Part shown: piece after piece, positions 1-7,007 of the stretch
How positions within the stretch are numbered: position 1 is the first letter of the stretch
Layout of the letters: each line of letters starts with the position of its first letter
Source of the DNA: Bacillota bacterium
GTDB taxonomy: Bacteria > Bacillota > Clostridia > Christensenellales > SZUA-584
Length of the DNA stretch: 17,656 nucleotides
Assembly: GCA_023399095.1 (NCBI GenBank)
Contig: JAEWQS010000119.1
Coordinates: forward strand, 1-17,656
Reading direction: 5' to 3'
Translations under genes and position numbers: made by a program
The notes under the pieces: model-generated
What the model was told of the DNA's origin: nothing
What the model saw: only the letters and a program-made list of their open reading frames with translations
Databases searched by the model: none

Positions 1-434
1 ATGATCTTGGGTCCGAAGAGATTGCCGGGGAATATCTTGATGATATCCGCGCCTGCTTCCATGCACTCCACTGCCTCTTTCACTGTCATCGCGCCCGGCA
101 TACAGGCGATCTGATGCTTAAGACAAAGCTTGACCGTCTCCACATTCAGGCAGGGTGCCACCACGTAGTTTGCTCCCGCGAGTATCGCCGTCTGAGCCGT
201 TTCTGGCGTGAGCACCGTGCCCGCGCCGATCAGTACGTCTTCGGGTTTATACTTCTTGCTCAGCGTTTTGATGATATCCGCCGCGCCTGGCACCGTGAAT
301 GTGATCTCGATGCCCACGATACCTGCCTTGATGCAGGCATCCACGATCTTCATGGCCTGATCTTCGTTTTCCGCGCGAACCACGGCCACAACGCCGCATT
401 CTTCCAAACGTCTCAGCACTTCAATTTTGTTCAT
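1..434 (-). CDS. eda: KDPG/KHG-type aldolase, C-terminus cut by window edge
   Basis: Class I aldolase of the KDPG/KHG family, which splits 2-keto-3-deoxy-6-phosphogluconate (or a related 2-keto-3-deoxy acid) into pyruvate and an aldehyde, in the cytoplasm. The visible 144 residues contain the family landmarks: VVAVVRAE near residues 15-22, GIEITF with the catalytic Glu43, GAGTVL at 70-75, and IIKIFPG with the Schiff-base Lys133, at the same number as in E. coli Eda. About 60-70 residues of the C-terminus lie beyond position 1. The ATG at 432-434 follows an AAGGAAGG ribosome site with 7 bases between. It is the last visible gene of the catabolic unit, 30 bases after the hydroxyacid dehydrogenase, so it probably makes the final cleavage of that pathway. 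The family is certain; the true substrate is not, since paralogues also act on galactonate- or other-derived keto acids. Confidence 0.93.
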   Translation of the reverse strand, partial: MNKIEVLRRLEECGVVAVVRAENEDQAMKIVDACIKAGIVGIEITFTVPGAADIIKTLSKKYKPEDVLIGAGTVLTPETAQTAILAGANYVVAPCLNVETVKLCLKHQIACMPGAMTVKEAVECMEAGADIIKIFPGNLFGPKI

Positions 435-464
435 ATTATTGCCTTCCTTTTTTATGAGCAGTCT

Positions 465-1415
465 TTATAGCTCGTAAGGACATTTCTGCCCCGACAGCAC
501 CTGTATCGCGTTGTCCACCGCCATCATGCCCATGCGCGAGATAGCCTGCGCTGTGTGTCCGGCTGCGTGTGGTGTGAACACCACACCCGGCAGACCCTTG
601 AGCGGCGAATCGACAAGCGGCTCCTGCTCAAATGCATCCAGCCCAAGACCGCGCAGATGACCACTCTTCACCGCTTCCGCGGCTGCTTCTTCATCGATCA
701 AGCCGCCTCTGGCTGTGTTGATCAATATACCGCCCTGCATCATGCTCTTGATGCGCTCAGCGCTTGCCATATGGCGTGTCGCATCAGACAAAGGCACATG
801 CAGCGAAACCACATCCGCAGCTTTAAACAGGTCATCCAACTCTACACGGGTTATGCCTTGCTGTTTGCCGAATTCCTCGTCGAAATATGGGTCGAACGCG
901 ATCACATCCATCTCGAACGCTTTCGCGCGCAACGCCAGCCGTTTTCCAATGGCGCCCAAGCCCACGATGCCGAGCGTCTTACCGAAAAGCTCCATGCCGT
1001 TGGCTCTCGGCCACTCTCCGGCTTCCACAGCCTTGTGCAGCGCAGGTATGTTGCGCGCCGCGCACAGCATCAGGCCGAATGCCATTTCACAGACCGCTGT
1101 CGCGTTTGCACCGGGCGTATTGGTCACGATGATGCCGCGCGCTTTGCATGCGGCGATATCCACCCTGTCCACACCCGCGCCATAACGTGAGATCACCTTG
1201 AGTGAATCTGGCATCTGCTTCACGACATCTGCAGTGATATAGTCAAGTCCCGCAATGTAGCCGTCCACGCCGTCAAGACGAGAAAGCAGTTCCTCACCCT
1301 GAAGCGGTGTGCCAAGATCGTTATACACGATGCTGTCCGCGAAGGCTTCGAGCTTGACCTTGGCATCAGCGTTTGCGGGCTTTAAGAAGGATGTCGGCGT
1401 TACCAACAATTTCAT
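465..1415 (-). CDS. D-2-hydroxyacid dehydrogenase (SerA/phosphoglycerate dehydrogenase-like)
   Basis: NAD-dependent D-isomer-specific 2-hydroxyacid dehydrogenase of 316 residues, which interconverts a 2-hydroxy acid and a 2-keto acid. The family pattern is complete: catalytic-domain segment SRYGAGVDRVD (77-87), Rossmann motif GLGAIG (152-157), Asp175 in the NAD-binding strand, and the catalytic triad Arg236 (NTARGG), Glu265 (EQEP) and His283 (TPHAAGH). There is no C-terminal ACT domain, so it is not a full serine-biosynthesis SerA. An open frame extends to 1451, but the ATG at 1413-1415 has AGGAGT 7 bases upstream and begins the usual MKxLVT sequence, so I choose it. It starts 13 bases after the sugar isomerase stop and lies just before the aldolase, so it probably handles a keto acid of the same catabolic pathway. 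The precise substrate cannot be read from sequence. Confidence 0.92.
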   Translation of the reverse strand: MKLLVTPTSFLKPANADAKVKLEAFADSIVYNDLGTPLQGEELLSRLDGVDGYIAGLDYITADVVKQMPDSLKVISRYGAGVDRVDIAACKARGIIVTNTPGANATAVCEMAFGLMLCAARNIPALHKAVEAGEWPRANGMELFGKTLGIVGLGAIGKRLALRAKAFEMDVIAFDPYFDEEFGKQQGITRVELDDLFKAADVVSLHVPLSDATRHMASAERIKSMMQGGILINTARGGLIDEEAAAEAVKSGHLRGLGLDAFEQEPLVDSPLKGLPGVVFTPHAAGHTAQAISRMGMMAVDNAIQVLSGQKCPYEL

Positions 1416-1428
1416 ATGCCTGACTCCT

Positions 1429-2025
1429 TTATTTCCACTTGGGATTATCAATGATTGTCGGTTTGCCGTCGACCTCGACCATCAGCTTGCGGTATCCCTT
1501 TGTCTCAATGCTGCCATAGTCGTGCCCCGCATCGGCACGGAACACAAAGAATGTGCGCAGCGGTTCGCTGCCTACGCAGATGCTGCGGTGAGCATAGCGT
1601 TTAGGAACGTATACGAGTTTCCCCGCTTCCAGCTCCATCGCGAGCCAGTCACCTTCGGGGTTTTCCATCAGCATATAGCCGTGTCCCGCGAGACAGTAAT
1701 AAACTTCGGCCGTTTCCAGTATGGTGTGGAAATGACCTTTGGTAAAGTAATATTCGTTGCCAACCTTTCCCGGATAAACGATGCTGCAGCCAAAAGCGAG
1801 GTCTCCCTCATGCTCCGGCACAGGCATGCTGTGGAATTCATAAACCAGCGGATCCTGCCCGTCACAATCAGCATCTAAGGCTGCATCATCCACGAACATG
1901 CCTTTCATCTGCGAAAGGTAGCGCTTGCCGGTGTCCATCATTGTGGAAAGTCCCGTCTTTAAATCAAAATCCATTGTAAAGCCGCGTTCAAAATCGAACG
2001 GTTTGCCTGCATTAAAATCTGCCAT
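1429..2025 (-). CDS. Cupin-type (archaeal-type) glucose-6-phosphate isomerase
   Basis: Metal-dependent cupin phosphoglucose isomerase of 198 residues, the type described from Pyrococcus and Thermococcus and unrelated to the classical Pgi; the family interconverts glucose-6-phosphate and fructose-6-phosphate. The metal ligands are intact: His98 and His100 in KGHFH, Glu107 in TAEVYY and His146 in YAHR, with the same spacing as the Pyrococcus enzyme (H88, H90, E97, H136). The C-terminal AGHDYG and the ending DNPKWK also match the family. The ATG at 2025 has AGGAA 8 bases upstream. It lies 18 bases after the shikimate-dehydrogenase-like gene, within the catabolic unit. Its placement suggests it isomerises a phosphorylated aldose or ketose made by the local kinase; that could be a sugar other than glucose-6-phosphate. 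Confidence 0.93.
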   Translation of the reverse strand: MADFNAGKPFDFERGFTMDFDLKTGLSTMMDTGKRYLSQMKGMFVDDAALDADCDGQDPLVYEFHSMPVPEHEGDLAFGCSIVYPGKVGNEYYFTKGHFHTILETAEVYYCLAGHGYMLMENPEGDWLAMELEAGKLVYVPKRYAHRSICVGSEPLRTFFVFRADAGHDYGSIETKGYRKLMVEVDGKPTIIDNPKWK

Positions 2026-2043
2026 TGTACTGTTTCCTTTCTG

Positions 2044-2994
2044 CTATCTGCCGTTAAAACCGGCTGCGATGCGGTCCATCTCTTTAAGTGTCTCTCCCTC
2101 AATGGGTGTGTGGAATACTTCGGATATCACTGATGTCCAGCCATATACGAAATACATCCATCCATCCTCAACCATGAGGCTTTGCTTTTCCTTCTGTTCC
2201 AGCGCCTGATACATGAAGCGCAGGTCTCCGCGGTAGTTGATTTCCCATACCATTGCGTTCTTTGGAAACACAGCGTCGTCGGTCAGCGGCGAGCCGGGTC
2301 TGTCTTTGCCAAGTCCTGTCGCGTTGATGATCAGAGAGCCTTCGGACATCTTGTTCAGCACCGCGTCGTTTTGCGAAAATTCAGGCGTGAGATAATATTC
2401 GCAGCGAACAGAGCCGGGGTTAAGCGTTTTGTTGATCTCTTCAATCTCCGTCAGTCTCGGTTGTGAACGGTTCGCCACTATGATATGTGACGGATAGTTG
2501 CCCTTGAATTCCTCGCGCATGAAATATGAGCACATTGAAATCGCGCTGCCGCCCGCGCCCATAATGAAAACGCCCGCTTCGGGATGCTCTTTCCAGTAAT
2601 TTTTGGGGATAAACTCTTCCATCGCTAGGCCGCAAGTGATGGGGTCTTTGGCATGCCCGCAAAGCTTGTCGCCGTCTTTGGAGATGGACGACATCTCGCC
2701 GAATCGCTGTGCATACGGATCAAGATACTCAAAGAGATCGCTTGCCGCGTTATACAAGTCGATCTTATGGGTGGTGACCAGCGCGCCCAGAGAAAGCGGG
2801 TCATTTTTGATGAAGCTGACCACTTCGCGGTAAACTTCTTTGGGCGCATGGATCTCAATGTCGATGCCTTTTATGACGGCATCCTTTAATCCGAGCGCCT
2901 TTGCCCATTCCGGAAAAACCTTCATGATCGAAGATTTGCCCGTCGTCACCCCGATGAAGTACATCGTAGGTTGTGTTGCAGGTTCCAGATTCAT
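2044..2994 (-). CDS. Divergent shikimate/quinate dehydrogenase-like oxidoreductase
   Basis: A 316-residue protein with the two-domain shikimate dehydrogenase (AroE) architecture but clearly divergent. The catalytic Lys77 is kept in GALVTTHK, though the usual VTxPxK is one residue shorter. The catalytic Asp117 is kept in GHAKDP where AroE has NTD. The nucleotide-binding GAGGSA and ANRS and the C-terminal INATG segment followed by the WEINYRG strand are present. The N-terminal S-x-S of AroE that holds the shikimate carboxylate is replaced by GKSS (residues 19-22). The ATG at 2992-2994 follows AGGAGG by a long 12-base spacer; an in-frame TTG at 3021 overlaps the upstream gene and lies before that site. 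Because it sits in a catabolic operon with no aromatic-pathway genes, I infer a dehydrogenase for a cyclic or linear polyol or acid, not biosynthetic AroE. Family confident, substrate unknown. Confidence 0.8.
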   Translation of the reverse strand: MNLEPATQPTMYFIGVTTGKSSIMKVFPEWAKALGLKDAVIKGIDIEIHAPKEVYREVVSFIKNDPLSLGALVTTHKIDLYNAASDLFEYLDPYAQRFGEMSSISKDGDKLCGHAKDPITCGLAMEEFIPKNYWKEHPEAGVFIMGAGGSAISMCSYFMREEFKGNYPSHIIVANRSQPRLTEIEEINKTLNPGSVRCEYYLTPEFSQNDAVLNKMSEGSLIINATGLGKDRPGSPLTDDAVFPKNAMVWEINYRGDLRFMYQALEQKEKQSLMVEDGWMYFVYGWTSVISEVFHTPIEGETLKEMDRIAAGFNGR

Positions 2995-3013
2995 AAGTCT
3001 TTTTTGCCTCCTG

Positions 3014-3952
3014 TTATTCAAGCCGCAGGGATTTTTGGGCGTTGTTTACCGTCATGTTTTCGATGGCGGTCATTGGCACCCCATGCTCCCGCAGCATAGT
3101 TGAAAAATCTTTTAATATATAATCGAGCCCCATTTCCGCGCCATATGCACGCAGGCGCTGATTTGTGGTATCCAAAGACAGCAGCAGCTGCTCTTCAAAG
3201 CCGGCTTCTATCATGGCGGCAATCAGCGCAATTTCATTCTCATGGCTCAAATATTTGAGCCGGTTCACGCTGTCGTAGCAAAGATTCGCGCCGGTTGAAA
3301 GCACTTCCTTGTGATAACCCATGTCGTATCTGGTTCTGTCCATATGACAGATGATCAGACGCTGCGGTACGATGCCCGCCGCCCCGAAGAATTCAATCAT
3401 CTCCAAAATATCAGCGTTCGGTTCGGTATGAACCATGACAGGAGCGCCGCTGATGCTTGCGGCCTGCGCCACGGCACCAAACAGTTTTTCACTCGTGCTG
3501 TCCGCATAAACGCCGCCTGTCTCTATCGCCGCTTTTATTATTCCGGCGCATGCCGCAATCCGCCGTCCATCGTTTCGCGTCATTCCCTTGGTGATTTCAC
3601 TCTCAAACAGGTCAGCAAGCTGCTGCTCCGTCCACGAAGCGGGAAAGCCGCCCTCTTCATAGAAAAGCATTCTGTGAAAGCCTGTGACCGCAATAATATG
3701 GACACCCGTCTTGGATGATGCGCTTACCAATGCGTCTTCCATGCGTCCGCAGCGCACGGGCTGCGCATCCACAATCGTCGTCCCGCCTGCCGCGCGATAG
3801 GAAGTCAACTCCGCGACACTTTTATTCGTATCATCCATGCACAATGCCTGGTTTATCTCGAAGGATTTACCCTTTTCGAGAAACAGGTGTTCATGGCACT
3901 GGGTATGTCCAAGAAGCGTGGCCGGGACATCACCCAATACGGTTCTAATCAT
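3014..3952 (-). CDS. Phosphotriesterase-family metallohydrolase (probable lactonase)
   Basis: Amidohydrolase-superfamily protein of the phosphotriesterase group (COG1735-like), 312 residues. The binuclear metal site is complete: His20 and His22 (CHEHL), bridging Lys140 (GIIK), His175 (VHTEP), His203 (ICHMD) and Asp261 (LSLDTT). Bacterial members found in sugar operons include hydrolases of phosphorylated sugar lactones (for example Lmo2620 and Bh0225); pesticide hydrolysis is exceptional. Two ATGs are possible. The one at 3952 has AGAGG 8 bases upstream, whereas the one at 3958 is only 2 bases from it, so I choose 3952. It lies between the zinc dehydrogenase and the shikimate-dehydrogenase-like gene, so it probably opens a lactone or cyclic ketone made by the dehydrogenases. 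That substrate is inferred from position, not seen. Confidence 0.85.
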   Translation of the reverse strand: MIRTVLGDVPATLLGHTQCHEHLFLEKGKSFEINQALCMDDTNKSVAELTSYRAAGGTTIVDAQPVRCGRMEDALVSASSKTGVHIIAVTGFHRMLFYEEGGFPASWTEQQLADLFESEITKGMTRNDGRRIAACAGIIKAAIETGGVYADSTSEKLFGAVAQAASISGAPVMVHTEPNADILEMIEFFGAAGIVPQRLIICHMDRTRYDMGYHKEVLSTGANLCYDSVNRLKYLSHENEIALIAAMIEAGFEEQLLLSLDTTNQRLRAYGAEMGLDYILKDFSTMLREHGVPMTAIENMTVNNAQKSLRLE

Positions 3953-4002
3953 AGTCATAACCTCTATTGTATCCGTTTATATCGGTTCTCTCTTAAGAAT
4001 GC

Positions 4003-5040
4003 TCAAAAAACAATGACATGCTTGATGCCCATCGTCTGTTTGGCATTTTCGAATGCCGTTAAAATATCGCTCAGCGGATAACGGTGAGTGATGATGCTGT
4101 TCACATCAATCAGCCCCTGAGACACAAACTCCAATGTTTTTCTGAACTGAGCAATGCTCGAACGCGTGGAACCCGTCAGATAAAGCTCCTTATAATGCAC
4201 AATGTTGGTATCAATGGGCACCGGCTGCTTGCTCGCGGGGATGCCGCCAAAGAAGTTGATGCGCCCGCCGTAGTTCATGAGCGGCAGCATGGCCGCCTGT
4301 ACCGAAGGCACCGGACACGCGGTGATTGCGATATCCAATCCGCGTCCGTGCGTCTTTTCCATCACAAAGCCAGCAAGATCGTCTCCATGGTATGTGGTGA
4401 GATATGGGAGTATCTTTTTGCATGCATCCAGGCGCTCCGCCGAAATATCGTTCAAAAACACTGTGGCACCAGCCATATGCAAAAGCTGCACATGCATCAT
4501 GCCGATGGGGCCTGCGCCCACCACCAGCGCGTATTCACCGGGCTTCACAAAGCATTTTGTAAAGCCGTTGTACGCGCATGAAAGCGGCTCTGTCACCGCG
4601 GCTTCTGCAGGCGAAACGCCTTCGGGCAGCAGCATCAGGTTGCCGCGGCAAATCGCGTCGGCAGGGATACGCACATATTCCGCAAATGCGCCGTCCATGT
4701 TGATGCCAAACGCGCGGTAATCATCGCACAGATGGAATTTGCCGTCCACACAGCGGTCACAAATGCCGCAGCCGATATTGGGCTGCATGGCCACCTGCAT
4801 ACCTCGCTTATAGAACGAGACCTCGCTGCCCACCTCCACGATGGTACCCGCGAACTCATGTCCCAGCGTGAGCGGATGATCTTCATCCACACCGGCATGG
4901 CCGTTGCCCCACATGCGGATATCTGTGCCGCAAACCGCGGCGGCATCTGTTTTGAGCAACAGCTCATCGGGGCGTATCTTAGGAACATCCGTCTCCACAA
5001 GACGAATATCATTGGGTCCGTATAATTTTAAGCTTTTCAT
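4003..5040 (-). CDS. Zinc-dependent medium-chain alcohol/polyol dehydrogenase
   Basis: Medium-chain dehydrogenase (MDR superfamily, sorbitol/threonine dehydrogenase type) of 345 residues, oxidising a secondary alcohol of a sugar or polyol with NAD(P). The catalytic zinc ligands are Cys37 (AVCGTD), His61-Glu62 (LGHEFAG) and Glu151. The structural zinc lobe has four cysteines at 91, 94, 97 and 105. The Rossmann motif GAGPIG is at 175-180, and Asp198 at the end of the next strand favours NAD over NADP. The ATG has AAGGAG 7 bases upstream, and the gene begins 12 bases after the Gfo/Idh stop, so the two are surely co-transcribed. With that partner it may carry out the second of two consecutive oxidations. 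No residue shows the exact substrate. Confidence 0.93.
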   Translation of the reverse strand: MKSLKLYGPNDIRLVETDVPKIRPDELLLKTDAAAVCGTDIRMWGNGHAGVDEDHPLTLGHEFAGTIVEVGSEVSFYKRGMQVAMQPNIGCGICDRCVDGKFHLCDDYRAFGINMDGAFAEYVRIPADAICRGNLMLLPEGVSPAEAAVTEPLSCAYNGFTKCFVKPGEYALVVGAGPIGMMHVQLLHMAGATVFLNDISAERLDACKKILPYLTTYHGDDLAGFVMEKTHGRGLDIAITACPVPSVQAAMLPLMNYGGRINFFGGIPASKQPVPIDTNIVHYKELYLTGSTRSSIAQFRKTLEFVSQGLIDVNSIITHRYPLSDILTAFENAKQTMGIKHVIVF

Positions 5041-5052
5041 AGTCAGTCTCCT

Positions 5053-6072
5053 TTACAAGCGTACGATGCTGTCAGTTGCGATGGATTCGTTGCCCGCTTC
5101 CACGATGCGTACTGCCATCATGCCGTCATGGCCGGTCACTGCGGTCGGTGTATCATCTTTGATGCTCTGAACAAAGGAGATATCTTCAGCGAGATATGCG
5201 TCGATAAACAACGTCATCCAGCTTTTCACAAAAGGCGTGGATGTGCCGTGCTCGATCGTGGTGCATTTGATGAAGCTGTCATCCTTGCGCCCCACATGCA
5301 GCACACCCTTGGTGCCCACAAGCTCCAATTGTGCGTCGTAACCGTACTGCACATACGCAGCGCCGTCGATGCTGAACTGTGTACCGTTTTTGAAAACGCC
5401 GTTCATCACAACGCTGTCATAGTAATCCGGATAATCATCTGACACCTCTTTGTTGCGGAAGTTGCCGCCCACGGCATACAAAAATTCGATTTCGCTTTCC
5501 GCGAACCAGCGTATGCTGTCGATATCATGGCTATTCAGTTCTGCCAAAATTCCATTGGATTTTTTAAGATCGTACATCCACGGCCTTGGTTTGCTGGGGC
5601 CGCGTGTGCAGGAGCGTATCATGACGAGATCGCCTATGGCACCCTCTTCCAGCAGCCTTTTGGCTTGCTTGAAGCTTTGGTCATGACGCCGCATAAAACC
5701 GATTTGAAGTTTCACGTTGTTTCTATCACACGCATCAATCATTTCCTGACATTCTGCGCTGTTCATTGCCATGGGCTTTTCACAAAACACATGTTTGCCT
5801 GCGCTTGCGCAGTCGATCACAATGCTTTTGTGCAGGTCTGTGGGCGAAACGACAACCACCGCATCCACAGCGGGGTTTTTAAGCGCTTCGCGGTAATCCG
5901 TATACCAGTCTGTGATGCCAAGCTCCGCTGCCGCGCCCTTTGCCGCTTCAATAACGACATCGGCCACCGCCACCATTTTAGCGCCGGGAACCTTGTTATT
6001 AAAATTGCCGGCATGAATCATACCGGCACGGCCACAGCCGATAAGACAGACACCCAAGTCACGTTGTTGCAT
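5053..6072 (-). CDS. Gfo/Idh/MocA-family oxidoreductase (inositol dehydrogenase-like)
   Basis: NAD(P)-dependent dehydrogenase of the Gfo/Idh/MocA family, 339 residues. The N-terminal Rossmann motif GCGRAG is at 12-17, the family signature EKP at 98-100 contains the catalytic-site Lys99, and the substrate-binding HDID is at 182-185. The second half (QIGFMRRHD, 123-131, then the beta-sheet domain) resembles myo-inositol 2-dehydrogenases and related sugar or cyclitol dehydrogenases. The ATG at 6072 has AAGGAG 6 bases upstream. It is the first gene of the second transcription unit and follows a strong promoter carrying repressor-like repeats (6137-6194). It probably makes an early oxidation in the pathway, giving a keto sugar or inosose. 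The family has many substrates, so no specific name is justified. Confidence 0.93.
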   Translation of the reverse strand: MQQRDLGVCLIGCGRAGMIHAGNFNNKVPGAKMVAVADVVIEAAKGAAAELGITDWYTDYREALKNPAVDAVVVVSPTDLHKSIVIDCASAGKHVFCEKPMAMNSAECQEMIDACDRNNVKLQIGFMRRHDQSFKQAKRLLEEGAIGDLVMIRSCTRGPSKPRPWMYDLKKSNGILAELNSHDIDSIRWFAESEIEFLYAVGGNFRNKEVSDDYPDYYDSVVMNGVFKNGTQFSIDGAAYVQYGYDAQLELVGTKGVLHVGRKDDSFIKCTTIEHGTSTPFVKSWMTLFIDAYLAEDISFVQSIKDDTPTAVTGHDGMMAVRIVEAGNESIATDSIVRL

Positions 6073-6136
6073 AGTCTTCTCCTTTTGCTCCGGAGCGGGT
6101 TTCGTCCAGTAATGAACACTCCTGATGTCTGTCTAT

Positions 6137-6194
6137 AGTATATATTGTTTATTGTTATATATCAAGCGTTTGTTATTATATATTGTTATTTATT
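6137..6194 (-). promoter_or_regulatory. Promoter and operator-like repeats of the Gfo/Idh-to-aldolase unit
   Basis: On the minus strand a -35 TTGATA (6160-6165) and a -10 TATACT (6137-6142) are separated by exactly 17 bases. The spacer holds ATAACAATAAAC (6147-6158), a 12-mer identical to one just downstream of the kinase promoter. A second copy of the core ATAACAATA lies at 6181-6189, within a 14-mer (6181-6194) also identical to the kinase site, and it spans the deoR stop codon; a weaker variant is at 6168-6176. DeoR-family repressors bind repeated AT-rich sites at such places, so I infer that the neighbouring repressor binds here. Binding is not shown by sequence alone. Confidence 0.75.
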
Positions 6195-6983
6195 TTCGGT
6201 ATTTGCGCAAATAACCTTCACACCTGCTTCTGACGCGGCCAAAACGAAGTCCTGATTGGCCTCATTGTCCGTAATCATGACATCAACCTGAGATAAAGAC
6301 GCAAAAACAACAAGCGAATTGCGGTTAATTTTACTGCTGTCACAAAGCAGAAAGACCTCTTCGGCAGCTTCCACGAGGCCTGTTTTGATATTCGCCATAT
6401 CCATACTGGGTGTGCTCAGGCCATAATCCACGCTCACACCGTTGGCCGCAGCAAACACCTTGTCTACGCGCAGCTTAGAAATGGTATTCATGGCCGTCAG
6501 CCCCACAGTGCAATGGAAATGACGGCGAACAGCACCGCCCGCCATGAGTATGGAGACATCCGTGTTTCGTTCCAGCCACGCGGCAATCTGCAGATCGTTG
6601 GTGACTACAGTGAGCCGCTCAATACCCACGAGATACTTTGCAAGCTGGAAAGTTGTTGTGCCGGTATCCAGAGCGATGGCATCGCCGGGCTTGATGAACT
6701 CAGCGGCTTTTTTTGCGATTGCCTCCTTCTCAAGCACATGCTGCACCTCTTTTTGGTACGTGTTGGGCTCGTATACGGCCTTTTGGCAGCTGATGGCACC
6801 CCCATGGGTGCGCTCTATCGATCCCACTTCTTCAAGCTCCCTAAGGTCGTTGCGGATGGTGGCGGGAGAGACTTGAAAACGTTCGCACAATTCCCCCACT
6901 GTCACGTTCCCTTTTTGATTGACGATCTCTGTTATGGCCTGCTTGCGAACCTGCGCAAACATACCATCCGGCTGTTTTGCCAT
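6186..6983 (-). CDS. DeoR/GlpR-family transcriptional repressor
   Basis: A 265-residue DeoR-family regulator. The N-terminal winged helix-turn-helix (about 13-65) has the family signature: VTVGELCERFQVSPATIRNDL with the recognition helix, then the wing ERTHGGAI. The C-terminal sensor domain has the DTGTTT phosphosugar-binding loop (106-111) and VTNDLQIA, as in GlpR, DeoR and related proteins that respond to phosphorylated sugars. The ATG follows AGGGG by 8 bases and is 24 bases after the kinase stop, so it shares the kinase transcript. It probably represses both promoters of the cluster, including its own, and is released by a phosphorylated intermediate, perhaps the kinase product. The gene's last codons overlap an operator-like repeat. 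Confidence 0.95.
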   Translation of the reverse strand: MAKQPDGMFAQVRKQAITEIVNQKGNVTVGELCERFQVSPATIRNDLRELEEVGSIERTHGGAISCQKAVYEPNTYQKEVQHVLEKEAIAKKAAEFIKPGDAIALDTGTTTFQLAKYLVGIERLTVVTNDLQIAAWLERNTDVSILMAGGAVRRHFHCTVGLTAMNTISKLRVDKVFAAANGVSVDYGLSTPSMDMANIKTGLVEAAEEVFLLCDSSKINRNSLVVFASLSQVDVMITDNEANQDFVLAASEAGVKVICANTENK

Positions 6984-7007
6984 GTTTTTGTCCCCTTTAC
7001 CCTGCTA

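Noticed and set aside
114..3948. Several long plus-strand open frames across the catabolic cluster.
   Set aside because: They lie antisense to genes with full family motifs, have no ribosome sites or recognisable domains, and are expected in GC-richer coding DNA.
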